Below, piece by piece: positions 52,272 to 64,000 of a stretch of DNA of 64,000 bases (position 1 is its first letter; every line of letters starts with the position of its first letter). A program made the position numbers and the translations under genes. The stretch covers positions 1,922,001 to 1,986,000 of the forward strand of contig NC_065905.1 of the NCBI RefSeq assembly GCF_905147045.1. The letters run 5' to 3'. The notes beneath the pieces were generated by a model. That model did no database searches, was not told the DNA's origin, and saw only the letters and a program-made list of their open reading frames with translations. This DNA comes from Nymphalis io (taxonomy: Eukaryota > Arthropoda > Insecta > Lepidoptera > Nymphalidae).

Positions 52272-53987
52272 TTGTTTCAATGAAGTCTTACGAATATTAG
52301 TTTCGGAAGTATAAGTATGGCGAAAATCAAATTTTTCGTCGAGATTTCCCCGGAGTAACCCTGAAGCCATACTCCATAAAGCTGCCATGATTGATATGCA
52401 ACTTGTACCGTATTGTCTTAATCTAAGGATTGAAAAAGTAGTCTTCGAACATTAATTTCTGAATAAATCCTTGTCTATAACCAGTTTTTCAAAATTATTT
52501 TACCAAAGCTTGCTCTTCATCAGCTGCCGATGAAAATAAATCACCAATTTTAAGTACATATAATCGAATATAACAACAAAGAACGGGACAAAAACCGATA
52601 ATTTTAATAGTTTGAATGACAAAAACTTTCTGACCACGTGTCGTGGGGTCCGAACTGGTTGTAACCGGTTCTTCATAAAAATACCATTCAATCAAATTCG
52701 TAATACTACCAAACAAGAAAACTTTCGGAATATTTTTTTTGGATAGAAATATAACATTTATCACGTTTATATATGGATCATAGTTCTATGACGTTTTTTG
52801 TGTGTCATAAGACTTGCTGGTCGCACGCGTACACCCGTTCATGAACAATGCGAATTTGAATGTCCAGCTGCCTTTAATCGGAGCTGATCTATTGATACGG
52901 AATTTTTAATGGTTATCGCGCATTAGTAATAGCGAATAAATTTTATTATATACTTTTATATAGTAATAACACAATTATAGACCTTAATGCAATCGATGTG
53001 TTTATTTTTAGTTACAAAGAGACTTTGATTAACTCTCGTAACACTAAGTTTGTAAATAATGGCGGGTTTCGATACGCTTAACAGAAGCCCGTGATCGACA
53101 GGCTCGTGTAATCGGTAATCACAACCACACGATCCGGCCTCACTTAGTCGATGTACACTAAAAAATAGTAAATCACAGTACAACACGTCGGTGTAATTCA
53201 ATTAAATTTTATATTCTCGCCCTCAAAAACAAAGGCGTCAAAAGAATGTCTCGCATAAATTATTCCCTCACTTTTTTCTACCACTTCATTGTTGAAGAAT
53301 ATCGTTAATATTAATTTTTTGACACGGAAACAAACGGATTTTAATATTCGAGCCATCCGAGTCTTTGTTATTGTAATCGTTCGTGTCGATCCATCAAGTG
53401 TCCTCTGGTTTGCAGTGGCGCTATTCAGAGGGACGGCTCGTTAACTCGTTCTATGTGTATGTTTGTATGTGTTCGATTACCGCACCTGACGGATTGTATA
53501 GCACGCAAGACAGTTATTTGTTCCGGTCTGGGTCTGAATCTTGAGATGAGGTCATAGAGTTCTATTAACCTAAGTATCGATGACGTAAGTATTCTTAATT
53601 TAAATATTTTGGGAATATATTGAACCGTATCGATCCTTGCATCATGTATTTCCGTAATGACGCAAGTGATAACAAAACAAAATCGATTTTGCCAAACATC
53701 GATCTCTCCGAAATATTCGAAGTCAATGGCCCACGTTATCGATACGGGGTCAAACACAACCGTCCACGTTAATAATTACGATAATATCAATCATTTTAAA
53801 TATAGAAAATTGTTCTCAAACTTTAATAAAATATTTCATTTAATATGTCCAGTTTTATACACAATTGAATGAATAAAATATTAAAAGTATAAATGCTGTA
53901 CTTATGTTGCTATTCGAGTATTTCTCAGAGTCTATTTTATTTTACGGTTTTTTGGTTATTGTTTTGTTTGAAGTTTCTGTTCAAAGA

Positions 53988-54283
53988 TTTTTTTTATTGA
54001 ATAGGAAGGCGGACGAGGATATGGGCCACCTGATGGTAAGTGGTCACCAACGCCCATAGACATTGCCATTGTAAGAAATGTTAACCATCGCTTACATCGC
54101 CAATGCGCCACCAACCTCGGGAACTAAGATGTTATGTCCCATGTGTCTGTCTGTAATTAAACAGGCTCACTCACCCTTCAAACCGGAACACAATAATATC
54201 AAGTACTGCTGTTCTGCGGTAGAATATCTGATGAGTGGATGATACCTACCCAATCGAGTTTGCACAAAGCCCTACCACCAGTA
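53988..54283 (-). repeat. Family A retroelement, near full length, inverted
   Basis: A poly(T) run and ATAGGAAGGCGGACGAGGAT open the + strand copy, which closes with GTTTGCACAAAGCCCTACCA CCAG. It is therefore a complete minus-strand copy. It carries a small extra CTGT repeat in the GTCTGTCTGTAATT segment. Confidence 0.87.
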
Positions 54284-54982
54284 AATCGATGGATCGTCAA
54301 TGAACGTTAGATTCGCTGAAAAGGCTCAAAATATGTTATAAATGTAAACACACAATATAACCAACGTAATGGTTGATCTTTTAAAGTGCTCATTAAATCC
54401 TTCTTCGTCATTTAAGATGCTAATAAGAACAGTTACGTACTTTACCATTTAATTCATGAATATAATATTTTTAAGTTTGAGAAGCAATTGAAAACAAATC
54501 GATCGATCCACGTGTAAGCACTAGTTGTGTACAGATAAATGATTACACAACAAATTCGCTTGTTGTTTTTTTTTTAATTTTCGGCACATCCAAGCCGACA
54601 GCCGTCGATATCGCCGGCTTCCTGCGATACCCCGGGGTAATAGGAAGTCGATAAATATATCGATAGAATAGTGTTGGGACGTTTGAGGTAAGTGTATCTA
54701 TGTTTAAAATGATTCATTAATTTATGAATCATTTATTTTATTGTAAAACAACGGAAGTCAAGTGACTAATAAATTCTTTAGTGAAAGCTGCGGTAAGGCG
54801 AAAAATCTTTGCTATATTGTTTCTTTTTTACTATAAAAGCTTCAAATGACCTTTTATGTGATCGCTTCGCCTTTTTACAACTTTTTTTAACATGACCGAG
54901 ATTAGTATGGGCCAAGTTATGGAACCGATTGAGCAAAAAAATTGCACACACTCTTGAAGTTTATAAGCACGAGCCGAAATAG

Positions 54983-55148
54983 AACTAGCCCAGTGAGTAG
55001 AACGCGTAAATTTTAATAATTGATTGCAGGTTCAAATCCATTTGCTTATTTTGTTTTTATATTCTTCTCAGCGTTGAATTCGAAATTTCACTAGAATTCA
55101 TCTATGTATTTATTAGGCTTTTAGCCCAGCAGCCATAGACTGCTACTC
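54983..55148 (+). repeat. Family B SINE, internally shortened
   Basis: CTAGCCCAGTGAGTAGAACG and TTGCAGGTTCAAATCCATTT form a clear A-box/B-box head; TTTTAGCCCAGCAGCCATAG and ACTGCTACT form the tail. The middle retains TCTCAGCG and GAAATTTCACTAGAATTC only. Confidence 0.8.
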
Positions 55149-56750
55149 TTAAATGAACTTTGTGTAATTAGGTACGTGTGTGTTTACGTAAATGGATTAA
55201 AACACTAATTTTAAACTATTTTATTCAAATACGTTAATATATCCCTGGAACTAGCAGCGAACAAAAACATATACAAACTGTGATATATAACGAAAAACAA
55301 TTGATAAACATATTAATCATAAAACAGTTTCGCTTAAACTATGAGTACGAAACCAATTCAAGCAATCGAAATTCCGGTATCGTCTTCAGTAATAAATAAA
55401 TAAACGTGTATTTAAATTCCAAGTGTACACAATAGCTGTACTTACCCCGAAACAAAACATTACTACACCATCCGTTTAGATGGCATTAAGCAATTTACCT
55501 AATGTTCTTCCCATCTTGCACAATCGAATTCGAACCCTGTTCCATATCGATAAGATTGATATTCGATCGAAAATATACCACATTAAATTCTTACCAAGAC
55601 CCAATAACATAAGTCGCGACAAATACAAAGGAAATCGAATTCTTCTCCCATACAATTACCGATCATTATCGTTTGTTTATATTTTGATGTTAATACATTC
55701 TCAGCGTCATCTAGAAGATAGTTCCCGAAGGATAGTAGTATCTACGTAATGGTTTGCCGTTAAATTAATGCTACAATTTATGACAGTCGGAATTAGCTGA
55801 ATGGATCTACGAGTTCCATTGATTGATGTCTTGTGATACAAAGGTTTCCTTGTAACCATTTTAAGTTGATCCCTGAATTCTTGCTAGCAGCTTCTAAGCT
55901 GACATACAATGTCCTAGAATCGGTGATTGTTTACTAATTGCTGACAAAATTGAATAGCTACTTAAGTTAAACTATTTTTTTAACCGAATTCAAATAACGA
56001 GTTTATTACCAATTGGTCTATAATCTGTTTTTTTTTTTTTTAAGGAAACAATTTTGATGATTTTTTGTCGTCAATATAGTTCCGAGATGGCTCTATGACA
56101 TTGTTGTATGTATAAGCACATATTGATTATATAAAAGAGTAATATAAAAATATAGCCAATTTGCGATGTTCGGCTCGCTTGAGTACGTGTACCGTGTAGA
56201 ATGACATGCCGTGGATAATGAGTTCGGTTCCGAAGGAGGCAATTTTCTTCTATGATTCGCCGATAAAAAGATAAAAATGATTTTGTGTATTTATTGTTGA
56301 TCGTGAATATGTAGAGAAATGTATGTTTTTTTATTCATTTTAAGTTTATTTCAACCATTCATTAAATAATCCCTAACATCACAAATAAACTAGGTTTAGA
56401 TTAAGAACGTATTAACGTGAAACCCGCACGACGTTGCCTGCCCTCTATTATAAATCGAATTTAAAAAAAGAAGGAATTTCCCAAAATTCTGTTTGCACGT
56501 ATGTTACACAATTGTCATTTATGAATTAATTGACTGTTTTGATTCAATATACTATTGTTCTAATTAAATTAATAGCAAAATATTAACCGTTAAGGGTGGA
56601 AATCAAATATACACTCATTTCTTCAAACTGTGCTGTCTCATGTGATATATAAATATCTAATATTTAATATATAAACTATAACAATAATGTACAACTAAAA
56701 ATTGAACCTTGGTTCCTACACCGTCAACTTCACTAAAAGACTCACAAGAC

Positions 56751-56810
56751 GCTGTCCCTTGTGCTTGTAATTAAACTGGCTCACCTTTTATACCGGAATA
56801 CAGCAATAGT
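56751..56810 (-). repeat. Family A fragment (60 bp)
   Basis: GTCCCTTGTGCTTGTAATTA, AACTGGCTCACC and TACCGGAATACAGCAATA match the centre of family A in inverted orientation. The flanks do not continue the match convincingly. Confidence 0.6.
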
Positions 56811-57425
56811 TTAACATATATGTTTGTAACAAATCAGAGACTCGCTTGAGTGCGTGCAAATCGATATTACCAGAAAAGTAATAAACATTATGCTTTTATT
56901 AAAAGTCATATAACATATACAAAATAATGAATAAGTGCCAAAGATACAGTAAGATATAATAAAAATCTACACAAAGTCCCGCAAAACATATTCTTGTAAT
57001 AAATATCTCGCAAACATTGGTCCCAATATTTGTTGGCTCCAATGCAAATTATTCAGTAACAAACAAGCAAAACCATCGACAATGAGGGACTTAATACCAT
57101 CGATTATTTATGTAAGACTTTCGCCACCTGAGCCTTTGGACAAAAAATGAGTCAAGTGTTAATTAATTATTCGTTAATAAAGCAATATTTTAATTTCAAC
57201 CTTATAACTATGGTGATAGAATTGAAATTCGCTCAACATGCGATATCAACCAATCATTGGTTTGGGATTTGTGGAAAAGAAAAGAAACTCTTTTCATTCG
57301 AATCAATTTTGTTTGGTACAAATATAATTACGGTTAATGTAGGTTTTGCATATGCTTGTGTTGAAAGACCAATACATACAACATGTATGTGTACAATATA
57401 TAATATGTTTATGTTTGGCAATTGT

Positions 57426-57429
<4 letters not shown>

Positions 57430-57464
<35 letters not shown>
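57430..57464. repeat. (AT)n microsatellite
   Basis: About 17 TA units. Reading frames that run through it (Ile-Tyr repeats) are artefacts. Confidence 0.95.
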
Positions 57465-57466
<2 letters not shown>

Positions 57467-57479
57467 ACAGATTATGCAT

Positions 57480-57516
57480 CCACCATTGCGCAGTGGAGCA
57501 ACGTGGTGTATAAGCA
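57480..57516 (+). repeat. Family B SINE body fragment
   Basis: CCACCATTGCGCAGTGGAGC AACGTGGTGTATAAGC resembles the CCCGCATTGGAGCAGCGTGG TGGAATAAGC segment of the body. It directly follows an (AT)n tract. Confidence 0.5.
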
Positions 57517-57751
57517 ACAAATCCACTTTAAAATATTTAGTTGATTTATCTGTTTCTAATATAGACACGTATCACTGTTTGAGAGTTTCATTAAAATAGA
57601 CACAGATGTTTGTTTGAGAACAAATACATTTATTTATTAAAATTTATTATCCCCAGCAATGAAGGTTTTCTCTTCCAGAAACTTATAAGGGAAGCAGTTA
57701 TGAACGAGGGCGAAAAATGATTTAAAATACATGACAGTACTAAACACATTT

Positions 57752-58053
57752 ACTGGTGGTAGAGCTTTGTGCAAGCTCGTCTGGGTAGGTACCACCCACT
57801 CATCAGATATTCTACCGCAAAACAGCAGTACTTGTTATTGTTGTGTTCCGGTTTGAAGGGTGAGTGAGCCAGTGTAATTACAGGCACAAGGGACATAAAA
57901 TCTTAGTTCCCAAGGTTGGTGGCGCATTGGCTATATAAGCGATGGTTGACATTACTTACAATGCCAATGTCTAAGAGCGTTTGGTGACCACTTACCATCA
58001 GGTGGCCCATATGCTCGTCCGCCTTCCTATTCTATAAAAAAAAAAAAAAAAAA
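57752..58053 (+). repeat. Family A retroelement, near full length, poly(A) tail
   Basis: This is the best copy of a ~300-bp family that recurs at least eleven times in the window. It starts CTGGTGGTAGAGCTTTGTGC, contains CCGCAAAACAGCAGTACTTG, GTTCCGGTTTGAAGGG, TTCCCAAGGTTGGTGGCGCA and CCTGATGG (as its complement), and ends GTCCGCCTTCCTATTCTAT followed by about 18 A. The poly(A) end sets the strand and shows that it spread through RNA. No reading frame is present and no clear tRNA A/B boxes are visible, so it is either a SINE of non-tRNA origin or the 3' end of a LINE. Confidence 0.88.
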
Positions 58054-58817
58054 CATGACGAATTCACTAAATCGTGTATATATTTAAATAAAAATAACAA
58101 TATTTTAGCCAATCAAATCAAAACGACAAAGAGGCAGCGCGGTAAAACGGTATGTCTAAAAGAGGCGGTCGGGGCGAACCGATACACAATTAAAGGAAAC
58201 ACCGACTTGTACTACTAATGCTAAGACGAATGTTGCGGAAAATCGAACCCCCTACTCCCCGTCTGCAGGGACGTCTGATTTACGATATACCCCCGAACGG
58301 GGTGGGTTTTTTTTTAATTTTAATACTCCTTGTTTTGTTAATAAAATCGTTTTGAAACGAAACCGGTCGGCGTTTTTAATATCGCATCGAAGTTAATTAT
58401 ATCTGATTAGCGTGTGATATGGTGTGTTTAAGTTATTTTTATTTTGATAAAAAAAAATTAAAAAGCCCATTTCTAGTGTAAGTTACACGAAAGGAGGTTT
58501 TACGTTTTAAAATTTAAACAAATAAATAATAAAAAGGCGTTCTTTTAATTTTTTTAATGTCGTAAATTATACAGATTATAAATTCCCCATTTTATTACAT
58601 TGACTACATAAATAATGGCCTTTGACCTACTAAAAAGTATATATATAATTGTATAATATGATTAGGGCCTAGTGTTTTTGTTCGTGTGGACTTTTGTTAT
58701 ATGGATTGACTATTTCCTGGTTAAAGCTATTTTTTACAAAGCGATCCATTATAAAATTTAAAATTTAATAATAACCTTATATGTAATAGTTGGTATTACA
58801 TGCGCTCACGCCACACA

Positions 58818-58839
58818 TAATATATATATATATATATAA
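58818..58839. repeat. (AT)n microsatellite
   Basis: About 10-11 TA units, one of three such tracts within 1.6 kb. Confidence 0.93.
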
Positions 58840-58947
58840 TCTATAACATATCCAACTCGTACTGGAATAGTGTGGTGGATAATAATAATAATTTGAAGGG
58901 ATTTTTACTCAGCGATTTGCTAAGTTGCTAAGTATGGCGGCTCATTA

Positions 58948-58949
<2 letters not shown>

Positions 58950-58980
<31 letters not shown>
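58950..58980. repeat. (AT)n microsatellite
   Basis: About 15 TA units preceded by CATTAAAC and followed by CAGCCTGAATAAAAAAAAAT. Confidence 0.93.
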
Positions 58981-58982
<2 letters not shown>

Positions 58983-59328
58983 CCTGAATAAAAAAAAATG
59001 CTTGTACCAATATAGAGGACCCTAGTCACGTGTGACAACCCTGTTCCCTCAGAGGGTTTTCTTTCTCTAATTGATAATTCTTCCACGATCCCTCATCTGC
59101 TAGAATAATACAATTAATTCCCTTATGCCGGGCCTACTTATAAATTTCTTAGCGCAACCCTTATTAGGGACCCTTTACATGATCTAGAGGCCGTTGACAG
59201 CTACCGACTGTCGAAACGCGAGATATTCAAATAAAAGAATTACACATTTAGATCAAATTAAAAAAAAAACAAATAAATCAGTGTTTTAATCACATATACT
59301 CGTCAATAAAATATTGATTATGTGACAA

Positions 59329-59535
59329 TCTATATATATAATTCTTCTGTACGTCTGTTTGTCACCTAACTCCTCCTAAGAGACTGGACCGATTTGGATG
59401 AAACTTTTTGTGTATATTTCAATGGGTTCCTGGATGGTTTAAAAAGACAATTGTTCCTAGTAATTGGCCTTGCTGTCCGTATGTCACCTAAGGATATCGT
59501 CTGTATGGCAGGACAACGTCTGCCGGGTCCGCTAG
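59329..59535 (+). mobile_element. Small Helitron-like non-autonomous element
   Basis: The segment begins TCTATATATATAATTC directly after an A and ends CAACGTCTGCCGGGTCCGCTAG. A 5' TC and a 3' CTAG are Helitron hallmarks. The inner phrase ACTGGACCGATTTGGATGAA ACTTTTTGTG is one I recall from lepidopteran Helitron-type repeats. At ~207 bp it has no replicase. Against the call: the base after CTAG is A rather than the T usual for Helitron insertion, and no perfect terminal hairpin is obvious. Confidence 0.55.
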
Positions 59536-60239
59536 AGTAATTTCTTAATAAGAGAGGAAGAAATGCTTTAATAAGAAGTACTCGAATAAGCAGGTATGAA
59601 TTATGTGAAATTGGTACTTCCCTAGATCCGAACCGATCGTTTTAAATCCTCGTATATCTATATAAGCTACATCAATCCGTGCGTTACGCCCTCCAGTGTA
59701 CACTCACCATGTTCACCCTTGACACCAGACACTTGTAATTGCTCTCACAATTCGAGCCTAGTATCCTTTGTTACTTGAAACAAACAAACATACCCAAACG
59801 GTTACCGGTATGTTTTCTTTGTAATAATTACTCGGTATATTTTAATTTTTTTTTCTCATCGAGTCCCAAGTTTTTCTATCACCGTGCAAAAAGTTTCAAT
59901 TTTACCTGCATTCGGTTTTTAGTGGCTGTATAATTGTTTCCGTTGTCATTTTCGCGGTTTTTTTTAAACTATCTGAGACGTTTACAAATAAAGATACTAC
60001 AATTACAATATGTTAATAAATCGTGAGAATTTGACATGTAAATAATTGAATAAACACATAGATAGGTACATTAGCGACGAGAACAAACGCAGTTAGCGTA
60101 GTAGCCATAAGGAAAACCCATTGCGCTTTTCACAATCCTTTAATTATTGTCAGTTTTGTCTTACATTGTTTATATTTTATAGAAAACGCTCAATACCCAC
60201 ACAATTTAAATAGTACCCAGCTAACAATAGAAAGAGTTA

Positions 60240-60600
60240 CATTACCGATAACGTCTTGTGCAGGCGCCTATTGTCCGGGTCAACTTTAATCGGGCGGGTT
60301 ATTCGGTAATCGCCACCCTCTTCACAGATGGTTAACCGTTTTAAATATGGCCGCCCAGTTTAAAGTGACGTCACCAATCCAATCGTTAAATGTACTAAGA
60401 ATTTTACACTGTCTTATAAATTAATTTATATTAATTGTTATATTTTTGATTTCAGGTAAGAATATGTCTTCATAATTCTGTAAGTTGTTATTGTTATAAG
60501 TTTAAGTAAGTCTGTCAATCACTTATCGAAACACGTTACTTAGTATAAGCATTGGACGTCACATTGACGTCACGGCTCCTGTATCAGTCGGGGAGAAACG
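60240..60600. promoter_or_regulatory. Possible regulatory module with two CRE palindromes
   Basis: The stretch contains full TGACGTCA palindromes at 60366-60373 and 60565-60572, a half site (GGACGTCAC) 10 bp before the second, and CCAATCCAATCG right after the first. CREs bind ATF/CREB-type bZIP proteins. The block is richer in GC than its surroundings, repeat-free and non-coding. Function is inferred only from motif density. Confidence 0.3.
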
Positions 60601-62699
60601 ATCGACAGAAACACTTAGCAATCCACTAATGCTTCGAATTTGTCAATATCTCCGATTGTCTAAGCGCCGCATTAATACGAACAATCTCGAATGTCAAATG
60701 ATTACTCGGAATCGCGCGACTATTAAAAGGTTCCATTTTTAAACGGGCCACGTCGTATCGACTGTCAGACCACAGATAAAACAAACGGCCCACGAAACAC
60801 GTAATCCCTTTATATCTCAGGTTAAACATCTTTAAATGTACATTATCTGTCGTTAATGTTCCAAAACTGGATTAAAAAAGTATTCTTTCCCAGCGAGATG
60901 AATAAAGCGACAAATATCGAATCGTACTCGAAAAGCCATTCCCAGTTTCCGAACCATAAAGTGTCAATAAAGAAAACGTAAAACGACTGGCATCTGCATA
61001 TTTCCGCCATTAAAAATCGCGAGAAAAAAAAACAAAATAGTATTTAGCAAGGAATTAATAACCCGTTCAGCGCTCAAGTATTTTTGCTTCGTTTTATTCC
61101 GCCATAACTGTTTCACGAGGATTTATCGATTTCGCATTATTTTGTGCTGTCATTAATAATTTTAATTAATTACGAAACGTGTAGGGTGTGTTTATAGAGC
61201 CGGCTATTGTCAGTACATCGTGTGAAATGATTTATGCGACGTCTCCGAACGTGCCTCGAATTATCTTACGACGACGCCTCATTGATTTTTGATGACGTTG
61301 GATATTTGTTCTAACGTATAATTATTCAAATATCTTTCATTCCCACTAAGGAAAATCTTAATAGTATTTTTTTGAGAGATCATTAGTGTTTGTCTTGTTT
61401 TTTTTTTCTTTACAAATTATTCTAATACAATACGTTAAAATGTTTATAATAATTAATTCGTTCATTGTTATTATATTTTTTAATGAAATTATATTACTTT
61501 TTTTAACAAGATCCCTTAGACAAATATTTACGAACTCGACTACCCATATTCCAATGATTAATTACTCGCATTTATTAGTTATATTTCGGCTTCAATTTTA
61601 CATACGGGCGGGGTTCAAAGGGTTAGTTTTGGTACAGCACACGCTATCGTTGTACATTTAAAATTATATTAAATATAAATCGTTACAATTAAATGTACAA
61701 ATTATGAATTTAACTATTTAATTTGTATTTTATAAACTATCGAAACGTGTATAAAGTTCTCGATGATGGTTCGACTACACGCCGGCTTCGTGGGCACCGA
61801 AACAAGATAACGATCACTAATTGCACTGCCGAAAAGCGAGACGGTAAACGAATATTTGAGTGTGAAAACTACAGACAATTCCGTGTCAAAAACAACGTGT
61901 TTCGGTCACGCGAATCCGGCTCGCGTTTTCCAACAGCGAGCTCGGCTGTCGTGAGCCTCAAATTTTCTTAGAACGAGTAACACCGTGCCGATTGTGTTTT
62001 TGATTCGAATGTAAATGTTATCACGGACCGCCATTTTGAATCTGCTAAATAATCGCCTGACGCTGTATAATAAAAGTGAATTATACACCGACTAGCGCTT
62101 TGTTTTGAGTTTTTGTTTGTCTAAATGAAGCAATAGTTGGGTTGAGTCTAGTCAAACTGGGACTTCATATAAATTATATATAGATACAGCTAAACAATTC
62201 TAATTAAATATTTTATGTAACATACAAAAATATATTTTTATGTAATAATTAAGAAAATGATGTCCAAGCGGCTACTTATATACATTTGATAATATCAGCG
62301 GCACCCTTTGCAATATTTTAAGCAACCCTTCTACGATCGCACCCTTAGCGGCTCAGATCAATCGATCTGTCCACCCCCCATTATTTACTGATTTTTGTGT
62401 CACATACACACTTCAATATAATCAAATCAGACACGGGGCTTATTCATATATAAGCCTAGTAGTAACTCGACAAATTGTACCCATATATATAATATTACAT
62501 ATTATATTGAAATTTACGTAAAACGTAACTAAGTACATATTTTATAGTAAAAAACGTATTTGAATTGATTTGATGTTTTTTTTTTTTTATTATGAGTCTT
62601 GAACGTAACTTTCTATACAGTACTTAAACCCACGCAGCAGGTCAAAAGGAATTAATACTTTTTAAAAACAAACTCTTTACTTGCTACATTCGAACGGAA

Positions 62700-63215
62700 C
62701 AATTCAATTATAATTTTAATTTCGAAGATTAAAACCAAAAAATGTGTGACAAAAAGATTATTTTTAATTGTTTTAACAATGAAATATAAATTCGGTGCTA
62801 TTCCAACTTACGGCGTTTGTTACAAAAAAAAAAAAACAATTATAATTTAAATTTCGAAGTTCATACCAAAAATTATATAACAAAAAGATATATTTTAATT
62901 GTAGAAACATTCCATACGATCTCACTTCGTATCCCAATTATGAAATATCGTAAACTGATGTACGTTGATACGCTATTTTGATCCGTGTATCCTTTAAGTG
63001 TTATAATTATTATATTCAATGTCCCATAACAATTCGGTGCTTTTAGAGCTTTACAGAACTCAGATGTGAGTGATTTTATTTACAATGTCTATATATACTA
63101 TAATGTACACTTGTATGTCCTACGTTTCTAATATTCAAGCAATTATTACGTAAAGTATCATTAAGTGAATCTAAATATTTTAAAAACTTACAACTTCGAA
63201 GTCAAGTCCAAAAAA
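62700..63215 (+). repeat. Diverged direct repeat, two to three units
   Basis: Unit 1 (about 62703-62810) has CAATTATAATTTTAATTTCG AAGATTAAAACC, GACAAAAAGATTA and ATTCGGTGCTATT. Unit 2 (about 62838-63050) has CAATTATAATTTAAATTTCG AAGTTCATACC, AACAAAAAGATATA and ATTCGGTGCTTTT. A third start (ACAACTTCGAAGTCAAGTCC AAAAAAAAG) is near 63190. The order of blocks is conserved while spacing and bases have drifted. Confidence 0.6.
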
Positions 63216-63782
63216 AAGAGTCCGTTTGTTTTCTACTTTTATCACAAAGCTTATACTGTGTTTACTATAAATGTCTTATATTATATTTTCACTTAAAATT
63301 CAAGTCAAATCTTTCAAGGAATTTTATATCATATATAAAGTCAGTTTTTACTATCTCCCTCTATTTACCTATATAAATAAATACATAGTTAATTATATAA
63401 AAATTTGACCCCGCATAGTTAAAGGGCTACATTGTATAGTAAGAATATCCTTCGATAGGGTTCGATCCATGATTTTTGAACGCCCCCATCTCAAATTTGG
63501 TCCCCAGAGATAAATACCCTTATAATACGCACACAAGACTTGCACATTGCATCTGAATTATATATAAAGTTAAACTACCCCCGAGGGTAAGCCGGCTTTT
63601 GAGTAGGTAATTAAAAATATTTTAAAATATATACATTCTACATAAACAAGTATTCATATATCTTAATATGGATGAATTCGATTTGATTACACTCCAACTT
63701 TGAAAATATTTTGAAAATCAATAACACATTAAAATTTTTTGGTAACGGAAAATAAAAAAACGCATTTTTATTTTAATTCTCG

Positions 63783-63928
63783 TGGTTGGCAATGAAGGAA
63801 AAAATTGCCAGGAAACCTGCACGTGTCGGATAAAAATCTTCCACATGTGTATCCACCTTCTATTACCTCCTATTTACAACCATCTTCCCAAGCGAAGAGG
63901 AACTCTTAGCCCAGCGATGGGACATACA
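63783..63928 (+). repeat. Family B SINE, body and tail
   Basis: GGCAATGAAGGAAAAAATTG, AGGAAACCTGCACGTGTCGG, CACATGTGTATCCACCTTCT, AAGCGAAGAGGAACTCTTAG and CCCAGCGATGGGACAT follow the family order. The tRNA-like head is absent. Confidence 0.8.
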
Positions 63929-64000
63929 CAAGTGTGTATTTTTAAAATCACATTAGATAGAAATGTATGTATGTATATAATCTACAATTAAAAATTCAAA

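Larger units (their letters stand above)
44438..64000 (+). other. ct: Presumed ct intron downstream of the exon
   Basis: It starts with the GTAACT donor of the exon at 44108-44437 and no convincing next exon is seen to the end of the window, apart from the weak candidate at 47054. The stretch carries at least six SINE copies or pieces, four family A copies or pieces, a small Helitron-like element and four (AT)n tracts. A CRE palindrome lies at 49857-49864. Long introns are typical of ct/CUX genes; that this is one intron is inference. Confidence 0.45.

Noticed and set aside
53425..53757. 110-codon minus-strand reading frame
   Set aside because: No ATG start (GTG), no recognisable domain, and an overlapping open frame on the other strand. 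Treated as chance in a GC-richer patch.
57147..57599. 150-codon + strand frame and its 104-codon antisense partner
   Set aside because: Both run through the (AT)n tract (Ile-Tyr repeats) and a SINE fragment, so they are not genes.
63440..63500. GGGTTCGATCC word resembling a tRNA B box
   Set aside because: No A box at the right distance and no cloverleaf.
1..64000. CRISPR array, bacterial operon structure, phage or viral genes
   Set aside because: No regularly spaced direct repeats, no ribosome-binding-site-led gene runs, and splice sites plus SINEs show eukaryotic DNA.

Overview
The window looks like lepidopteran (butterfly or moth) nuclear DNA. It is AT-rich by eye, contains almost no long open reading frames, and is sprinkled with two kinds of short retroelement that I associate with Lepidoptera. 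One is a tRNA-headed SINE whose tail reads 'TTAGCCCAGCAGTGGGACAT' or its complement. The other is a ~300-bp poly(A)-tailed element carrying 'TTCTACCGCAAAACAGCAGT' and 'TTCCCAAGGTTGGTGGCGCA'. The species call is recall plus inference; no search was run.

Only one cellular coding exon is well supported: 44,108-44,437 on the + strand, 110 codons, bounded by AG and GT splice sites and open in phase 0. Its two ends match the coiled-coil region shared by the homeodomain protein Cut/CUX1 and its splice relative CASP. The best reading is that the window lies in the ct (cut) locus, transcribed left to right, and that most of the rest is long intron or upstream regulatory DNA. A 64-bp candidate next exon (47,054-47,117) is possible but weak. 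I could not find the preceding exon or any homeodomain or CUT-repeat exon.

Layout. 1-10,500: no repeat copies except a doubtful tRNA-like head; mostly single-copy DNA with TTCGAA-type motifs. 10,500-12,600: cluster of retroelement fragments. 12,600-23,600: long repeat-poor stretch. 23,650-30,160: SINE copies, a GC-box/TATA island near 28.4 kb and an unassigned antisense reading frame near 29.5 kb. 30,160-36,750: mainly single copy, with one ~300-bp element and an (AT)n tract. 36,755-38,118: a broken Tc1-type (DD34E) transposon on the minus strand. 38,300-43,140: two more element copies. 44,108-44,437: ct exon. 44,990-58,060: SINEs in both orientations. 57,400-59,540: three (AT)n tracts and a small Helitron-like element. 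60,240-60,600: possible regulatory module with two CRE palindromes. 62,700-63,210: old diverged direct repeat.

The least expected signal is a dispersed 14-17-bp motif, TTYGAATTYNGAAC(GC). Six exact and at least seven near copies occur on both strands, all between 1.2 and 32.4 kb, several close to CGCGC runs. Known repeats in the window do not explain it.
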